Origin: Acidiphilium sp.
Lineage (GTDB): Bacteria; Pseudomonadota; Alphaproteobacteria; Acetobacterales; Acetobacteraceae
Assembly (NCBI GenBank): GCA_027449105.1
Contig: DAIDMG010000006.1
Span: 1-45,593 of the forward strand
Reading direction: 5' to 3'
Length of the DNA: 45,593 nt
In this document: one piece after another, positions 26,673 through 34,921 of the stretch
Layout of the letters: every line of letters begins with the position of its first letter
Position numbering within the stretch: position 1 is the first letter of the stretch
Position numbers and translations under genes: made by a program
The notes under the pieces: generated by a model
Seen by the model: only the letters and a program-made list of their open reading frames with translations
What the model was told of the DNA's origin: nothing
Databases searched by the model: none

Positions 26673-27692
26673 TCAGCAGATGCGCGGAAGTGGGTCGGCC
26701 TCAAGCTCGGGAAGGAAACGCATGCCACCAATCCGAGTTCGAAGCACGACTTGGTTCGATAGATGGTCCGTTCCTTTCTGAATTGTTCCAATGGTGACGG
26801 CATCTTGGCCTTCGGGTAAAGACCGCCAGGCGGTCAACACCTCGTCTGCTGAGGCAGGCGAAGTGACTGCGACCACGCGCCCCTCGCTTGCGAGATAAAG
26901 AGGATCATAACCGAGAATGTCACAAACAGACCGTGTAGTTGGTCGTATCGGGATGAATGCTTCGTCAAGTTCCACAGCCTGCCCACAGCCAGCCGCGATT
27001 TCGTGGGCGACGGTGGCAAGCCCGCCGCGAGTTGGGTCGCGCATGAAACGCACTCCCGGCGTCGAGGCGATCGCGGTGGTTAAGGGCAATACACTCGCTG
27101 CGTCTGAAAGAACATTGCCGCGAAGGCCAAATGCCTCTCGAGCCAACATCACGGCGATCCCGTGATCGCCGATTGGACCGCTCACGAGCACCATGTCTCC
27201 TACAGAGATCATGTGGACGCCGAGCTGAGTACCGTGTGGTCGAACCCCAATCCCAGTTAAGGTAAGATAAAGACCTCCTCCCTGGCCGCGTGGCACGACT
27301 TTTGTGTCGCCGGCCACAACCTTGATGTTGGAAGTGCGCGCCGCCCTCGCCAATCCAGCCACGATCCGTTCTAGTAACGCAATTTCAAGACCTTCCTCGA
27401 TCAATGCGGCAAGGGTGACGTAGAGGGGACGGGCTCCCGAGACAGCGAGATCGTTAACGGTACCGTGCACCGCAAGGGCTCCGATGTCACCGCCCGGGAA
27501 ACACAGAGGCTGCACCGTAAAACCATCCGTTGTGATTACGATCTCACCGTCGGGCAACGCTATGGGTACAGCATCGGCTTCGGTATCTAGTGATTCTTTT
27601 CCGAGATGGCGCACGAATAACTCGTTGATGAGTACACGCATAAGGCGGCCACCATTGCCGTGGGCAAGACTAACATGGACATCCTCAATCAC
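26673..27692 (-). CDS. hypE: Hydrogenase maturation protein HypE
   Basis: A 339-residue PurM-like enzyme that dehydrates a thiocarbamate on its own C-terminal cysteine to a thiocyanate, the source of the active-site cyanide ligands. The essential C-terminal Cys is present: the protein ends PRIC. AHGNGGRLM near the N-terminus and the glycine-rich DPTRGGLAT loop are ATP-binding features of the family. It overlaps hypF by four bases. Confidence 0.95.
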   Translation of the reverse strand: MIEDVHVSLAHGNGGRLMRVLINELFVRHLGKESLDTEADAVPIALPDGEIVITTDGFTVQPLCFPGGDIGALAVHGTVNDLAVSGARPLYVTLAALIEEGLEIALLERIVAGLARAARTSNIKVVAGDTKVVPRGQGGGLYLTLTGIGVRPHGTQLGVHMISVGDMVLVSGPIGDHGIAVMLAREAFGLRGNVLSDAASVLPLTTAIASTPGVRFMRDPTRGGLATVAHEIAAGCGQAVELDEAFIPIRPTTRSVCDILGYDPLYLASEGRVVAVTSPASADEVLTAWRSLPEGQDAVTIGTIQKGTDHLSNQVVLRTRIGGMRFLPELEADPLPRIC

Positions 27693-29938
27693 GATTGTCC
27701 TCCAAAATCGATGATTTGACCAAAACTGAGGCCTGCATCATTGCAGGAAATCATTTCTCCAAGCAACGTTTCGTAACCGAGCCGTTCCAGGCTACTTATC
27801 AACGTTTCAGTGAGCAAACGATTCTGAAATACTCCGCCCCCAAGGCCAACCGTCGAGAACTTATGCCGAGCACCAACTGCTTTCACAATCTCGATAGCGG
27901 TCGCTGCCAGTGTTCCGTGGAAACGTGCTGCGCAATTAGAGGCCGTCAGCGAGGGATCGAGGAGCATGGGTAATAGCGTCCCCCAATTGGCCTCCAGCAA
28001 CCCATCGCTGGTTTCATAGAGCGGCAGCGACAAGAATGCTTCCCCGCATTCTGCTCTTCCGGCAAGAGTTTCGAGCAGTGCAGCTCCCTGACCCTCGAAG
28101 CTCGCTGAATAACATAGACCGAGAAGCGCCGAGGCGGCATCAAAAAGCCGCCCTACTGCGGAGCTGACATGACAGTTGACGTTTTTTTTCCAAGCTAACA
28201 GGGCTAACTCTTCACTGGCCTTCGGTACGACGGCCAGTGGCGGCGTTATTCGTTCTTCCCAGCATAATGCCGCTGCGCTTCGCCAAAGCTCGCGGCCAAC
28301 AGCGTCCCCTCCTTGCAGGCGGAACTGCCTGAAACGAGCCACGCGATGCCATTGGCCTGGCATGCCAAGGAGAGCCTCCCCTCCCCACAATGTGCCATCT
28401 GGGCCAAGGCCGACGCCATCCCACGTGAAGACCAGCATCGGGGTGACAAAATGCCCTCCCTCGCCCGCAATTGCTGACGCGTGCGCATGATGGTGCCAGA
28501 TCGGAACAATTTCCAGGCCTTGGCGTTTCGCCCAAGCTGTACTGGCATAACCAGAATGCGCATCCACCAACAGACGTCGGGCACGCGTATCATAAAGAGA
28601 TTGAAGATCTGCCACCATGCGGACAAAACCAGCGAGCGCATGTGGACTATCCAGATCACCAAGGTGAGGTGAAATTACCACGCGGTTCTCGAAAGCGAGG
28701 GCAACTGTTGATTTCATGTGGCCGCCAAGCGCAAGCACCGGCTCGGCAAGCCGGAACGGCAAATCCCGCTCCAACGGACACATGCCTCGGCCATTGCGGA
28801 TGGCACGAGGTAGGCCGGAAACAATTCGGACAACACTATCGTCAACGGGTCGTTCAATGGGCCGATTGTGGTGGAGGAATGCGTCAGCGATGCCGGCCAA
28901 AGAGGTAACAGCTGCTTCCGGTGCGGTCAGCATGGGCTCACCGGAGCGGTTGGCCGAGGTAGCGACAAGAGGTCTGCTGAAATTTTCCGCAATCAGATGA
29001 TGCAGGGGGCTGTCGGCGAGCATGGCCCCAACGGTGCCCAAGCCGGGTGCAACAGAGGGTGCTAGTGGGGCGTCAACACGCCGGTCAAGCAGTACGATCG
29101 GACGGGCAGCCGATCGTAGTTGTTCGACTGCGGCACGATCGGTGATAGCACACCCGTCTAGAATCGCCTGATTTTCAGGAAACAATAGTGCAAACGGCTT
29201 ATCTGGCCGCAACTTTCGATGGCGTAACGTTACTACTGCGGCCTCGTTCTCCGCATCACAAAACAAGTGATATCCGCCGACACCTTTGACGGCCACAATC
29301 TTGCCGTTTTGCAAGGCCGTAATTGTCGCGTCGAGTGCGGCGCTGCCTATCTTCGCGGGATTTTCTCCGTCAACGAAGACGCAAGTCGGGCCGCATTCAG
29401 GGCAAGCAATGGGCTCGGCATGAAACCTCCGGTCGAGGGGATTCAAATATTCTGCAGAGCATGCGCTACACATAGCGAACATGGTCATTGCAGTATTCGC
29501 GCGGTCGTATGGCAAAGCGCGAATCAGGCTGTAGCGCGGTCCGCACTGGGTACAATTGATGAAGGGATAGCCTCTGCGTCGGTTCTGAGGGGCCAACAGC
29601 TCCTTAAGGCAATCCGGGCACGGCGCGAGATCGGGTGGAAAGCAAGGTCGAGCACCAGGTAACGCTGCACTTTCTCGGATGACGAAACCGCTCGCCCCAT
29701 CCGGTTCTGCCGGCATGCTTCCAATTAGCGCCGGCTGCGCAGCTGGTGGAGCTTCTGTAATCAGGCTGCTTGCGAATCTATCAAGATCAGGTTCGGTGCC
29801 GGAGGCAAGGATTTCCACGGTTCCAAGCCCATTGCGGACCCAGCCGGAGACGGCAAAACGCTGCGCCAGGCGGAATACGAAAGGTCGATAGCCGACACCT
29901 TGAACTCTGCCACCAACCGCGATTCGACGTGTCGTCAT
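27689..29938 (-). CDS. hypF: Carbamoyltransferase HypF
   Basis: A 749-residue enzyme that makes carbamoyl-adenylate from carbamoyl phosphate and ATP and transfers the carbamoyl group to HypE. Domains in order: acylphosphatase-like (residues 1-90, GRVQGVGYRPFV), two zinc-finger-like modules (about 105-185, with CPDC, CTQC, CSAC, CPEC), a YrdC-like domain (about 200-390, KGVGGYHLFCDA) and a Kae1-like C-terminal domain (HHHAHASAI as metal site). The ATG at 29938 gives the usual HypF N-terminus, MTTRRIAVGGRV; the open frame continues about 100 codons upstream but only inside hypD. It begins ten bases after the hypD stop. Confidence 0.95.
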   Translation of the reverse strand: MTTRRIAVGGRVQGVGYRPFVFRLAQRFAVSGWVRNGLGTVEILASGTEPDLDRFASSLITEAPPAAQPALIGSMPAEPDGASGFVIRESAALPGARPCFPPDLAPCPDCLKELLAPQNRRRGYPFINCTQCGPRYSLIRALPYDRANTAMTMFAMCSACSAEYLNPLDRRFHAEPIACPECGPTCVFVDGENPAKIGSAALDATITALQNGKIVAVKGVGGYHLFCDAENEAAVVTLRHRKLRPDKPFALLFPENQAILDGCAITDRAAVEQLRSAARPIVLLDRRVDAPLAPSVAPGLGTVGAMLADSPLHHLIAENFSRPLVATSANRSGEPMLTAPEAAVTSLAGIADAFLHHNRPIERPVDDSVVRIVSGLPRAIRNGRGMCPLERDLPFRLAEPVLALGGHMKSTVALAFENRVVISPHLGDLDSPHALAGFVRMVADLQSLYDTRARRLLVDAHSGYASTAWAKRQGLEIVPIWHHHAHASAIAGEGGHFVTPMLVFTWDGVGLGPDGTLWGGEALLGMPGQWHRVARFRQFRLQGGDAVGRELWRSAAALCWEERITPPLAVVPKASEELALLAWKKNVNCHVSSAVGRLFDAASALLGLCYSASFEGQGAALLETLAGRAECGEAFLSLPLYETSDGLLEANWGTLLPMLLDPSLTASNCAARFHGTLAATAIEIVKAVGARHKFSTVGLGGGVFQNRLLTETLISSLERLGYETLLGEMISCNDAGLSFGQIIDFGGQS

Positions 29939-29948
29939 CGCGGTTGGA

Positions 29949-31049
29949 TCAGGTGGTCCGGATGCCAGCCTGCCACCAGATGTGGCAAGCCCCTTCATCG
30001 GAAACCATGCACGGTCCAATTGGGCGCTGCGGGGTACAGGCCTTTCCGTAAAGACGGCACTCGTTTGGGCGTACCTTACCGAGAACAACACGTGCGCAGT
30101 CGCATCCAGGCGGCATATCGCCTGGACGACGGCGTTCGGAAGCCACGATTTCATGCCGCATTCGGGCATCGTAGCGTTGCCATGGCCCTCGAAAAGAGAA
30201 GCCAGAGTCAGGAATAATTCCAATGCCTCGCCATTGTGCATCCGTCACAGCCATCACCTCAGCGATCATACGGCGTGCATTTCGATTACCCTCCGGGCGC
30301 ACTAACTCCTGGTAGCAGTTATCAAGAAAGGCGATTCCTTCGTGAAACTGGCGCAGAACCGAATAGATTCCGGCAAGCAAACTTTCTGCCGAGAATCCAG
30401 CAACCGCTACCGGTAAGTGATGCCGGTTCGCGACAAATCGCCATTCGTCTGCGCCCATCACAGTTGCTACGTGACCCGGCGCAATCAGCGCGTCCAGTGC
30501 ATGATCTTCGGCTCTTAGAAGCATGGCGACAGCAGGCCACGTTCGACGTGCGGCAAGCAAAATTGATAGGTTGTCGGGAACACCTTCCATGAGCATTGCT
30601 GCAACAGGCGCCGTGGTCGTTTCAAAACCGGCAACAAAAAATACCACCGGCTTACCCGGCAATGACCGCGCAATCACAACGGCTTCCTGTGGCGAAGAAA
30701 TTGGACGGACATCGGCGCCCGCCGCCCTCGCTTGCGCTAGCGACGCTATATCGCCTTTCGAGACGTTTGTCGGGACACGCAGCATGTCTCCGAACGCCAC
30801 GAGAGTCACGTGGCCTGTCATTGCAACCGCGATTGCATCCGCGAGATCTTCTTCTGGACACACGCAGACGGGGCATCCCGGCCCGGGAATCACTTGCACA
30901 TGTTCGGGTAAGGCCGTGCGTAAACCAAGCATGCTGAGGCTGCGCTCGTGGCCGCCGCAAACATTCATAATCGTCACTTGGCTGGCGGTCGGGATACCGC
31001 CGATCCGCTCAAGCAAAGCGCGCGCCGCGGCTTCTCCAGCTTCTATCAT
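29949..31049 (-). CDS. hypD: Hydrogenase maturation protein HypD
   Basis: A 366-residue [4Fe-4S] protein that, with HypC, forms the scaffold on which Fe(CN)2CO is assembled. Conserved motifs are visible: MNVCGGHE (catalytic Cys), GPGCPVCVCP (the thiol/redox CxxC), GFETTTAP and the C-terminal cluster cysteines, including CRLYGKACTP. The start overlaps the hypC stop by four bases. The C-terminal residues run close to the hypF start, with no room for another gene. Confidence 0.95.
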   Translation of the reverse strand: MIEAGEAAARALLERIGGIPTASQVTIMNVCGGHERSLSMLGLRTALPEHVQVIPGPGCPVCVCPEEDLADAIAVAMTGHVTLVAFGDMLRVPTNVSKGDIASLAQARAAGADVRPISSPQEAVVIARSLPGKPVVFFVAGFETTTAPVAAMLMEGVPDNLSILLAARRTWPAVAMLLRAEDHALDALIAPGHVATVMGADEWRFVANRHHLPVAVAGFSAESLLAGIYSVLRQFHEGIAFLDNCYQELVRPEGNRNARRMIAEVMAVTDAQWRGIGIIPDSGFSFRGPWQRYDARMRHEIVASERRRPGDMPPGCDCARVVLGKVRPNECRLYGKACTPQRPIGPCMVSDEGACHIWWQAGIRTT

Positions 31050-31276
31050 GGTGATGACTCGCTGCCGAGTTGCTCTAGAAGGTCCCAGACTGTGCGTGCT
31101 TCTCCGTCGCTCATTTTTCGCAGTGCGTATCCCACATGAACCATGACATGGTCGCCCACAGCAACCAGGTCATCCTGAAGCATAAAAAGGCTGATCGTCC
31201 GCTCTACACCCTGGGCGCAACAGACAGCATTGAATCCGTCGATGGCTACAACCTGCATTGGGATCCCAAGACACAT
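31046..31276 (-). CDS. hypC: Hydrogenase assembly chaperone HypC
   Basis: A 76-residue chaperone that binds HypD and carries the iron moiety to the large subunit. The essential N-terminal MCLGIP with Cys2 fixes the start at 31276, supported by GGGAGGA about seven bases upstream. The frame stays open further upstream but that part lacks family similarity. It is the first gene of the minus-strand operon hypC-hypD-hypF-hypE-kinase. An FNR-like box lies 83 bases upstream. Confidence 0.93.
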   Translation of the reverse strand: MCLGIPMQVVAIDGFNAVCCAQGVERTISLFMLQDDLVAVGDHVMVHVGYALRKMSDGEARTVWDLLEQLGSESSP

Positions 31277-31288
31277 TGAGCAGTCCTC

Positions 31289-31368
31289 CCATATCATGCA
31301 GCAGCGCTCTATCGTTGCGTAAACTGGCGCCAGCGTGCCCGAGGACGGCACTCGGTACCATGATATGG
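31289..31368. repeat. 10-bp inverted repeat flanking hypC leader
   Basis: CCATATCATG at 31289-31298 and its perfect reverse complement CATGATATGG at 31359-31368 are 60 bases apart. On the minus strand the hypC-proximal copy runs directly into the hypC ribosome-binding site (ATATGGGAGGA), and the distal copy is part of the FNR-like box. A transcript starting further upstream could fold the two arms together next to the Shine-Dalgarno. Confidence 0.4.
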
Positions 31369-31373
31369 ATCAA
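31360..31373. promoter_or_regulatory. FNR-like box upstream of hypC
   Basis: ATGAT-ATGG-ATCAA on the plus strand reads TTGAT-CCAT-ATCAT on the minus strand, one base from the FNR consensus with an intact TGAT-N4-ATCA core. It lies 83 bases before hypC. No good -10 hexamer occurs at the class II offset, so the arrangement may be class I. Confidence 0.5.
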
Positions 31374-31425
31374 TTAAGCAGGCGCGCCGGCCACAACGTT
31401 CCAAATTCGGTCGGTGTGGCAGGCG

Positions 31426-31527
31426 CTATTGCCGGCCGGTCGAATGATTAGGTGTAATATCATCTTCGGTACATCTGCAGACATGGCAATCGGCCCGCCT
31501 GCCGCCGAGCTCCATTGCTAGATTCAT
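31426..31527 (-). CDS. Possible 33-residue Cys-rich peptide upstream of hypC
   Basis: A short frame beginning MNLAMELGG and containing DCHVCRCTEDD, preceded by GAGGGGAG at good spacing. The CxxCxC cluster with nearby His and Asp could bind a metal. I do not recognise a family, and a frame this short with one good ribosome-binding site can arise by chance. It reads in the same direction as hypC, just upstream of the FNR-like box. Confidence 0.25.
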   Translation of the reverse strand: MNLAMELGGRRADCHVCRCTEDDITPNHSTGRQ

Positions 31528-31630
31528 TCTGCTCCCCTCAGCCTTGCGTTAGGGCATAGGCCAAATCATCTTCTTCTGGGAGCAACGTGCCATATCTCCC
31601 TTCCGGCTCGTTGTTTCCGTGTCTAAAGAG

Positions 31631-31648
31631 GCGTGTTTTCAAACACGC
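31631..31648. repeat. Hairpin downstream of GNAT gene
   Basis: GCGTGTTT-TC-AAACACGC is a perfect 8-bp inverted repeat 26 bases past the stop of the minus-strand acetyltransferase gene. No T-run follows in either direction (only CTCTTTAG on the minus strand), so terminator function is possible but unproven. Confidence 0.4.
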
Positions 31649-31673
31649 AAAGACTCTGGAATGTTCTCACCAG

Positions 31674-32438
31674 CTAGAGATCTGTCTTGACCATACAGAT
31701 CGACCATACATCGTGATGTTCAGGTTCGAAAATCGACGTAGGTCGACAATCGTAGACGGAGAACCCGAAACGGCCATACGCTCTCTCAATAATTTTCGGG
31801 CGATCACTTACAATTTCCCCAAAATAACGCCTGCGGCCAGTTGCATTCAGCTTGTTCTCAAAGGCACGCCACAGTGAATATGCGACCGACGTGCCCCGGT
31901 AGCCACGTACGACATTAAAGTGAAGATGCGCGGCGCACGACGGACGCCGCGCCCGTTCAAATGCAGCGTGTGTGAGCAGCCAGCGGATGAATTGCCGACT
32001 GCGGTTATGTTGTCGATACTTTCCGGCCCACATGTTGGCGACCATCTTCGCGGCCACACTAGAACAACTCAAAATCTGAACGTTTAAAAAGCGCGCGCTG
32101 ACTGCACCCGTTAGGTAACCTATTATACCGGATTCGTTTTCGGCTACAAACGCCCACTCACTCGCATGGTCAAGATAAGGGTCAACAAACATTGCTGAAA
32201 ATAGCTTGCGATCGCAGAATATCGTATCGATCTGTTGTCCAAGAAAAGCGTTGTCACAACAGATTGTTTGAACTGCTAGACGATCTTTTTCTCTATAGAG
32301 ACGAACACGAAAAGACGCTGGCATCCTTGATAGAGATGATTTTTCTCGCGCTAAGTCCACGCACAGACTACCGGATTCCGTGCGATCTTCAGGGTATACC
32401 GGCTCTCTGTTCCTTTTTTGAATAGGAACGATTATCAT
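31674..32438 (-). CDS. GNAT-family N-acetyltransferase
   Basis: A protein of up to 254 residues. The GNAT fold is indicated by RLYREKDRLAVQTIC near residue 45, EWAFVAENESGIIGYLTG in the central strands and RGYRGTSVAYSLWRAF, which fits the acetyl-CoA pyrophosphate loop (RGxGxA-like). The acceptor is unknown. The ATG at 32438 is the longest start; the Met at residue 39 (MPASFRVRLYRE) would begin just before the domain and is at least as likely, since the first 38 residues have low complexity and their DNA includes a GTTCCT/AGGAAC inverted repeat. It stands alone and has no obvious link to the hyp operon downstream. Confidence 0.65.
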   Translation of the reverse strand: MIIVPIQKRNREPVYPEDRTESGSLCVDLAREKSSLSRMPASFRVRLYREKDRLAVQTICCDNAFLGQQIDTIFCDRKLFSAMFVDPYLDHASEWAFVAENESGIIGYLTGAVSARFLNVQILSCSSVAAKMVANMWAGKYRQHNRSRQFIRWLLTHAAFERARRPSCAAHLHFNVVRGYRGTSVAYSLWRAFENKLNATGRRRYFGEIVSDRPKIIERAYGRFGFSVYDCRPTSIFEPEHHDVWSICMVKTDL

Positions 32439-33550
32439 GCGGCAATTCCCAGCGCTCTTTCTACCTGGGTTCTATTTAAGGAAACGTTTGTCATATCGCC
32501 TTTTTTTTCGCCACATCCATGCATGAAGTTATGATATCAAAATGTTCTGCAGCCACGTTTATCCTGGACTCTCAAATGATCATCAAAAGTATCATCTGGT
32601 ACACCGACAAAAAAGGAAAATACGATTCCCTTCGTGTATGAAGCCGATTACAGCCACGTCGTAGTATAGATAGGGCGTTGATTTGAAATTAGGACAAAAA
32701 ATTAAATATAGCTCGATAACAATTCCGTGTCTTCAACCCGAGAATGCCATTTTTGGCAGCAGTCATCTCGAGGGAGTGTCAGAGCAATTGCCTGAGTGGG
32801 TCGAACGTTCCAGATCAATGCGACTCAATCTCGATTCAACGACTTCTTCTTATTTTCTGAGGTTTTTGACATCTGCTGCGAGGACATATTTTTGCACCAC
32901 GCTCGCGTTGTGCTGCTGATAGCTGTGACGATGAGGCGATCGTACCGCAAATTGCGTGGAGATTTTAAACCTGACCAGCACAAACGCCAAAAACCGTACT
33001 TCCTCGTGAAACTGTAAAATAGCCTCCGCTCCACCGTAGGTTCGCTGTCTTTATGGCGATACAATTTGCACGCCACCACATGGACGAGAGGCTAAAGTCA
33101 TGATTGCGACAGGAAACCGTTTGCCAGATTATGCAACGCCTGGAAATTATTGCTGGCACTTCAGGATTTCGGCTTTACCGCGGATTCGTGGAATCATGGC
33201 ACCCAAAGATGAGAAGCCTTGCTTCTTGACGAGCGCCGGTAAGTTGGAAGCTCAAGCGACTGCCTCCGAATGCTGCGCCGCAACATGGACCGGAGACCGT
33301 TGTCGAACAGCCCCGATAGAGCAGCGATGCTTCTGCCCGCTTTTCATATGAATAAGATCATGAGGGGTGCTGCAATGCGGCAGCGCTACCGGTCAGCGAG
33401 CGTGCGTGCGTGGCAAATTGACTTCACAATGCTTCTCCCCCAGTTTCACATGCCGCAGAGCTGGACTTGATCCAAACGAGACATTCCTTGACCCGAATAC
33501 GGGTGTGAACGAGAGACGGCCAACCCGATATATTACGCCAGGAGAACAAA
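32439..33550. other. 1.1-kb stretch without a recognised gene
   Basis: Frames of 60-115 residues occur on both strands, but none shows a domain, a strong start or coding-like composition. The part from 32460 to 33030 is AT-rich. The promoter of metY must lie near the right end; I could not identify a SAM riboswitch there. Confidence 0.45.
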
Positions 33551-34852
33551 ATGACGACCAAGAGTATTCACCCGGAAACATTGGTGCTGCACGCGGGATG
33601 GCGCGCCGACCCGACAACGGGGTCAGTAGCTGTGCCGATCCATCAGACCACTTCGTATCAATTCCGTTCCCCGGAACACGCAGAGAATCTGTTCGCGTTA
33701 AAGGAGTTAGGTAACATTTACACGCGCATCATGAATCCGACGACGGCGGTCCTTGAGGAGCGCCTTGCCGCGATCGAAGGTGGCGTTGCTGCGTTGGCGG
33801 TGGCATCGGGTCAGGCGGCATCAGCGTTTTCCATCCAGAATCTTGCCCGCGCCGGAGACAACATCGTTTCATCAACGGATCTTTACGGAGGCACATGGAA
33901 TCTCTTCGCGAACACGTTAAAAGATCAAGGTATCGATGTACGGTTTGTTGATCCGTCTGATCCCGAAAATTTTCGCCGTGCCACTGACGATAAAACTCGT
34001 GCGTATTACGCGGAGACCTTACCCAACCCAAAGCTCGTTGTGTTTCCGATCGCAGAAGTTGCGGCGATCGGGCGCCCTCTCGGAATCCCATTGATCATCG
34101 ACAACACTGCTGCCCCCATACTCTGCAGACCATTCGACCACGGCGCGGCGATCGTTGTTTACTCGACCACGAAATATATCGGTGGTCATGGAACGAGCAT
34201 CGGCGGCATGATCATTGACGGTGGTAACTTTGACTGGTTCCGTAACAAAGAGCGTCAACCAATGCTGAATACTCCGGATCGAAGCTATCATGGAGCAATC
34301 TGGGCGGAGGCAACAAAACCTCTAGGGCCAGTTGCGTACATTATTCGCGCCCGCGTTGTTCTCTTGCGGGATCTTGGAGCAGCGTTGTCGCCGATGAACG
34401 CATTTCAGATTATCCAAGGTTTGGAAACCTTACCTTTGCGAATGGAACGTCATTGCAGTAATGCAACAACGGTTGCAAAATTCCTTTCTGGGCAGCAAGG
34501 TGTAACAAAAGTGATCCATCCGAGCCTTGCAACAGGTTCGGCGCGAGAAAGAGCAGACCGTTACCTCCATGGCGGGTATGGAGGCCTTCTTGGTTTCGAG
34601 TTGGCTGGCGGCCGGGAAGCCGGAGTGAAATTCATTGAATCTCTGAAACTGTTCTATCATGTTGCCAACATTGGTGACGTCCGAAGCCTCGCCATACATC
34701 CCGCAAGCACCACGCACTCGCAGCTATCAGCGGACGAGCAGGCAATGACGGGCGTCACGGGCGGTTACGTGCGGTTATCGATTGGCATCGAACACATCGA
34801 CGACATCATCGGCGATCTCACCCACGCCCTGAACGCCGCGCAAACTGTATAG
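33551..34852 (+). CDS. metY: O-acetylhomoserine sulfhydrylase
   Basis: A 433-residue PLP enzyme of the Cys/Met-metabolism family. It makes homocysteine (or methionine) from O-acetylhomoserine and sulfide (or methanethiol) in the cytoplasm. The PLP lysine is in VVYSTTKYIGGHG; other landmarks are ETLVLHAG at the start, TSYQFRSPEHAENLFAL and the tail STTHSQLS. The length is that of MetY rather than the shorter MetB/MetZ. CCAGGAGAAC before the ATG is a good ribosome-binding site. It is monocistronic and converges on lpd with 69 bases between. It could use sulfide released by the Psr system, though that is speculation. Confidence 0.93.
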   Translation: MTTKSIHPETLVLHAGWRADPTTGSVAVPIHQTTSYQFRSPEHAENLFALKELGNIYTRIMNPTTAVLEERLAAIEGGVAALAVASGQAASAFSIQNLARAGDNIVSSTDLYGGTWNLFANTLKDQGIDVRFVDPSDPENFRRATDDKTRAYYAETLPNPKLVVFPIAEVAAIGRPLGIPLIIDNTAAPILCRPFDHGAAIVVYSTTKYIGGHGTSIGGMIIDGGNFDWFRNKERQPMLNTPDRSYHGAIWAEATKPLGPVAYIIRARVVLLRDLGAALSPMNAFQIIQGLETLPLRMERHCSNATTVAKFLSGQQGVTKVIHPSLATGSARERADRYLHGGYGGLLGFELAGGREAGVKFIESLKLFYHVANIGDVRSLAIHPASTTHSQLSADEQAMTGVTGGYVRLSIGIEHIDDIIGDLTHALNAAQTV

Positions 34853-34921
34853 CGGTCTGGAGTGTTCTGCTTTCCTTGGACGGGCATGCATTTGCACATC
34901 GACCAAATCGTATTGTCTGGA

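Noticed and set aside
29939-30241. N-terminal extension of HypF by about 100 residues
   Set aside because: The extension lies wholly inside hypD in another frame and is not part of the HypF family; MTTRRIAVGGRV is the normal start.
33380-33550. SAM-II or SAH riboswitch before metY
   Set aside because: Such elements often precede metY or metX in alphaproteobacteria, but I could not find the conserved core or pseudoknot here.
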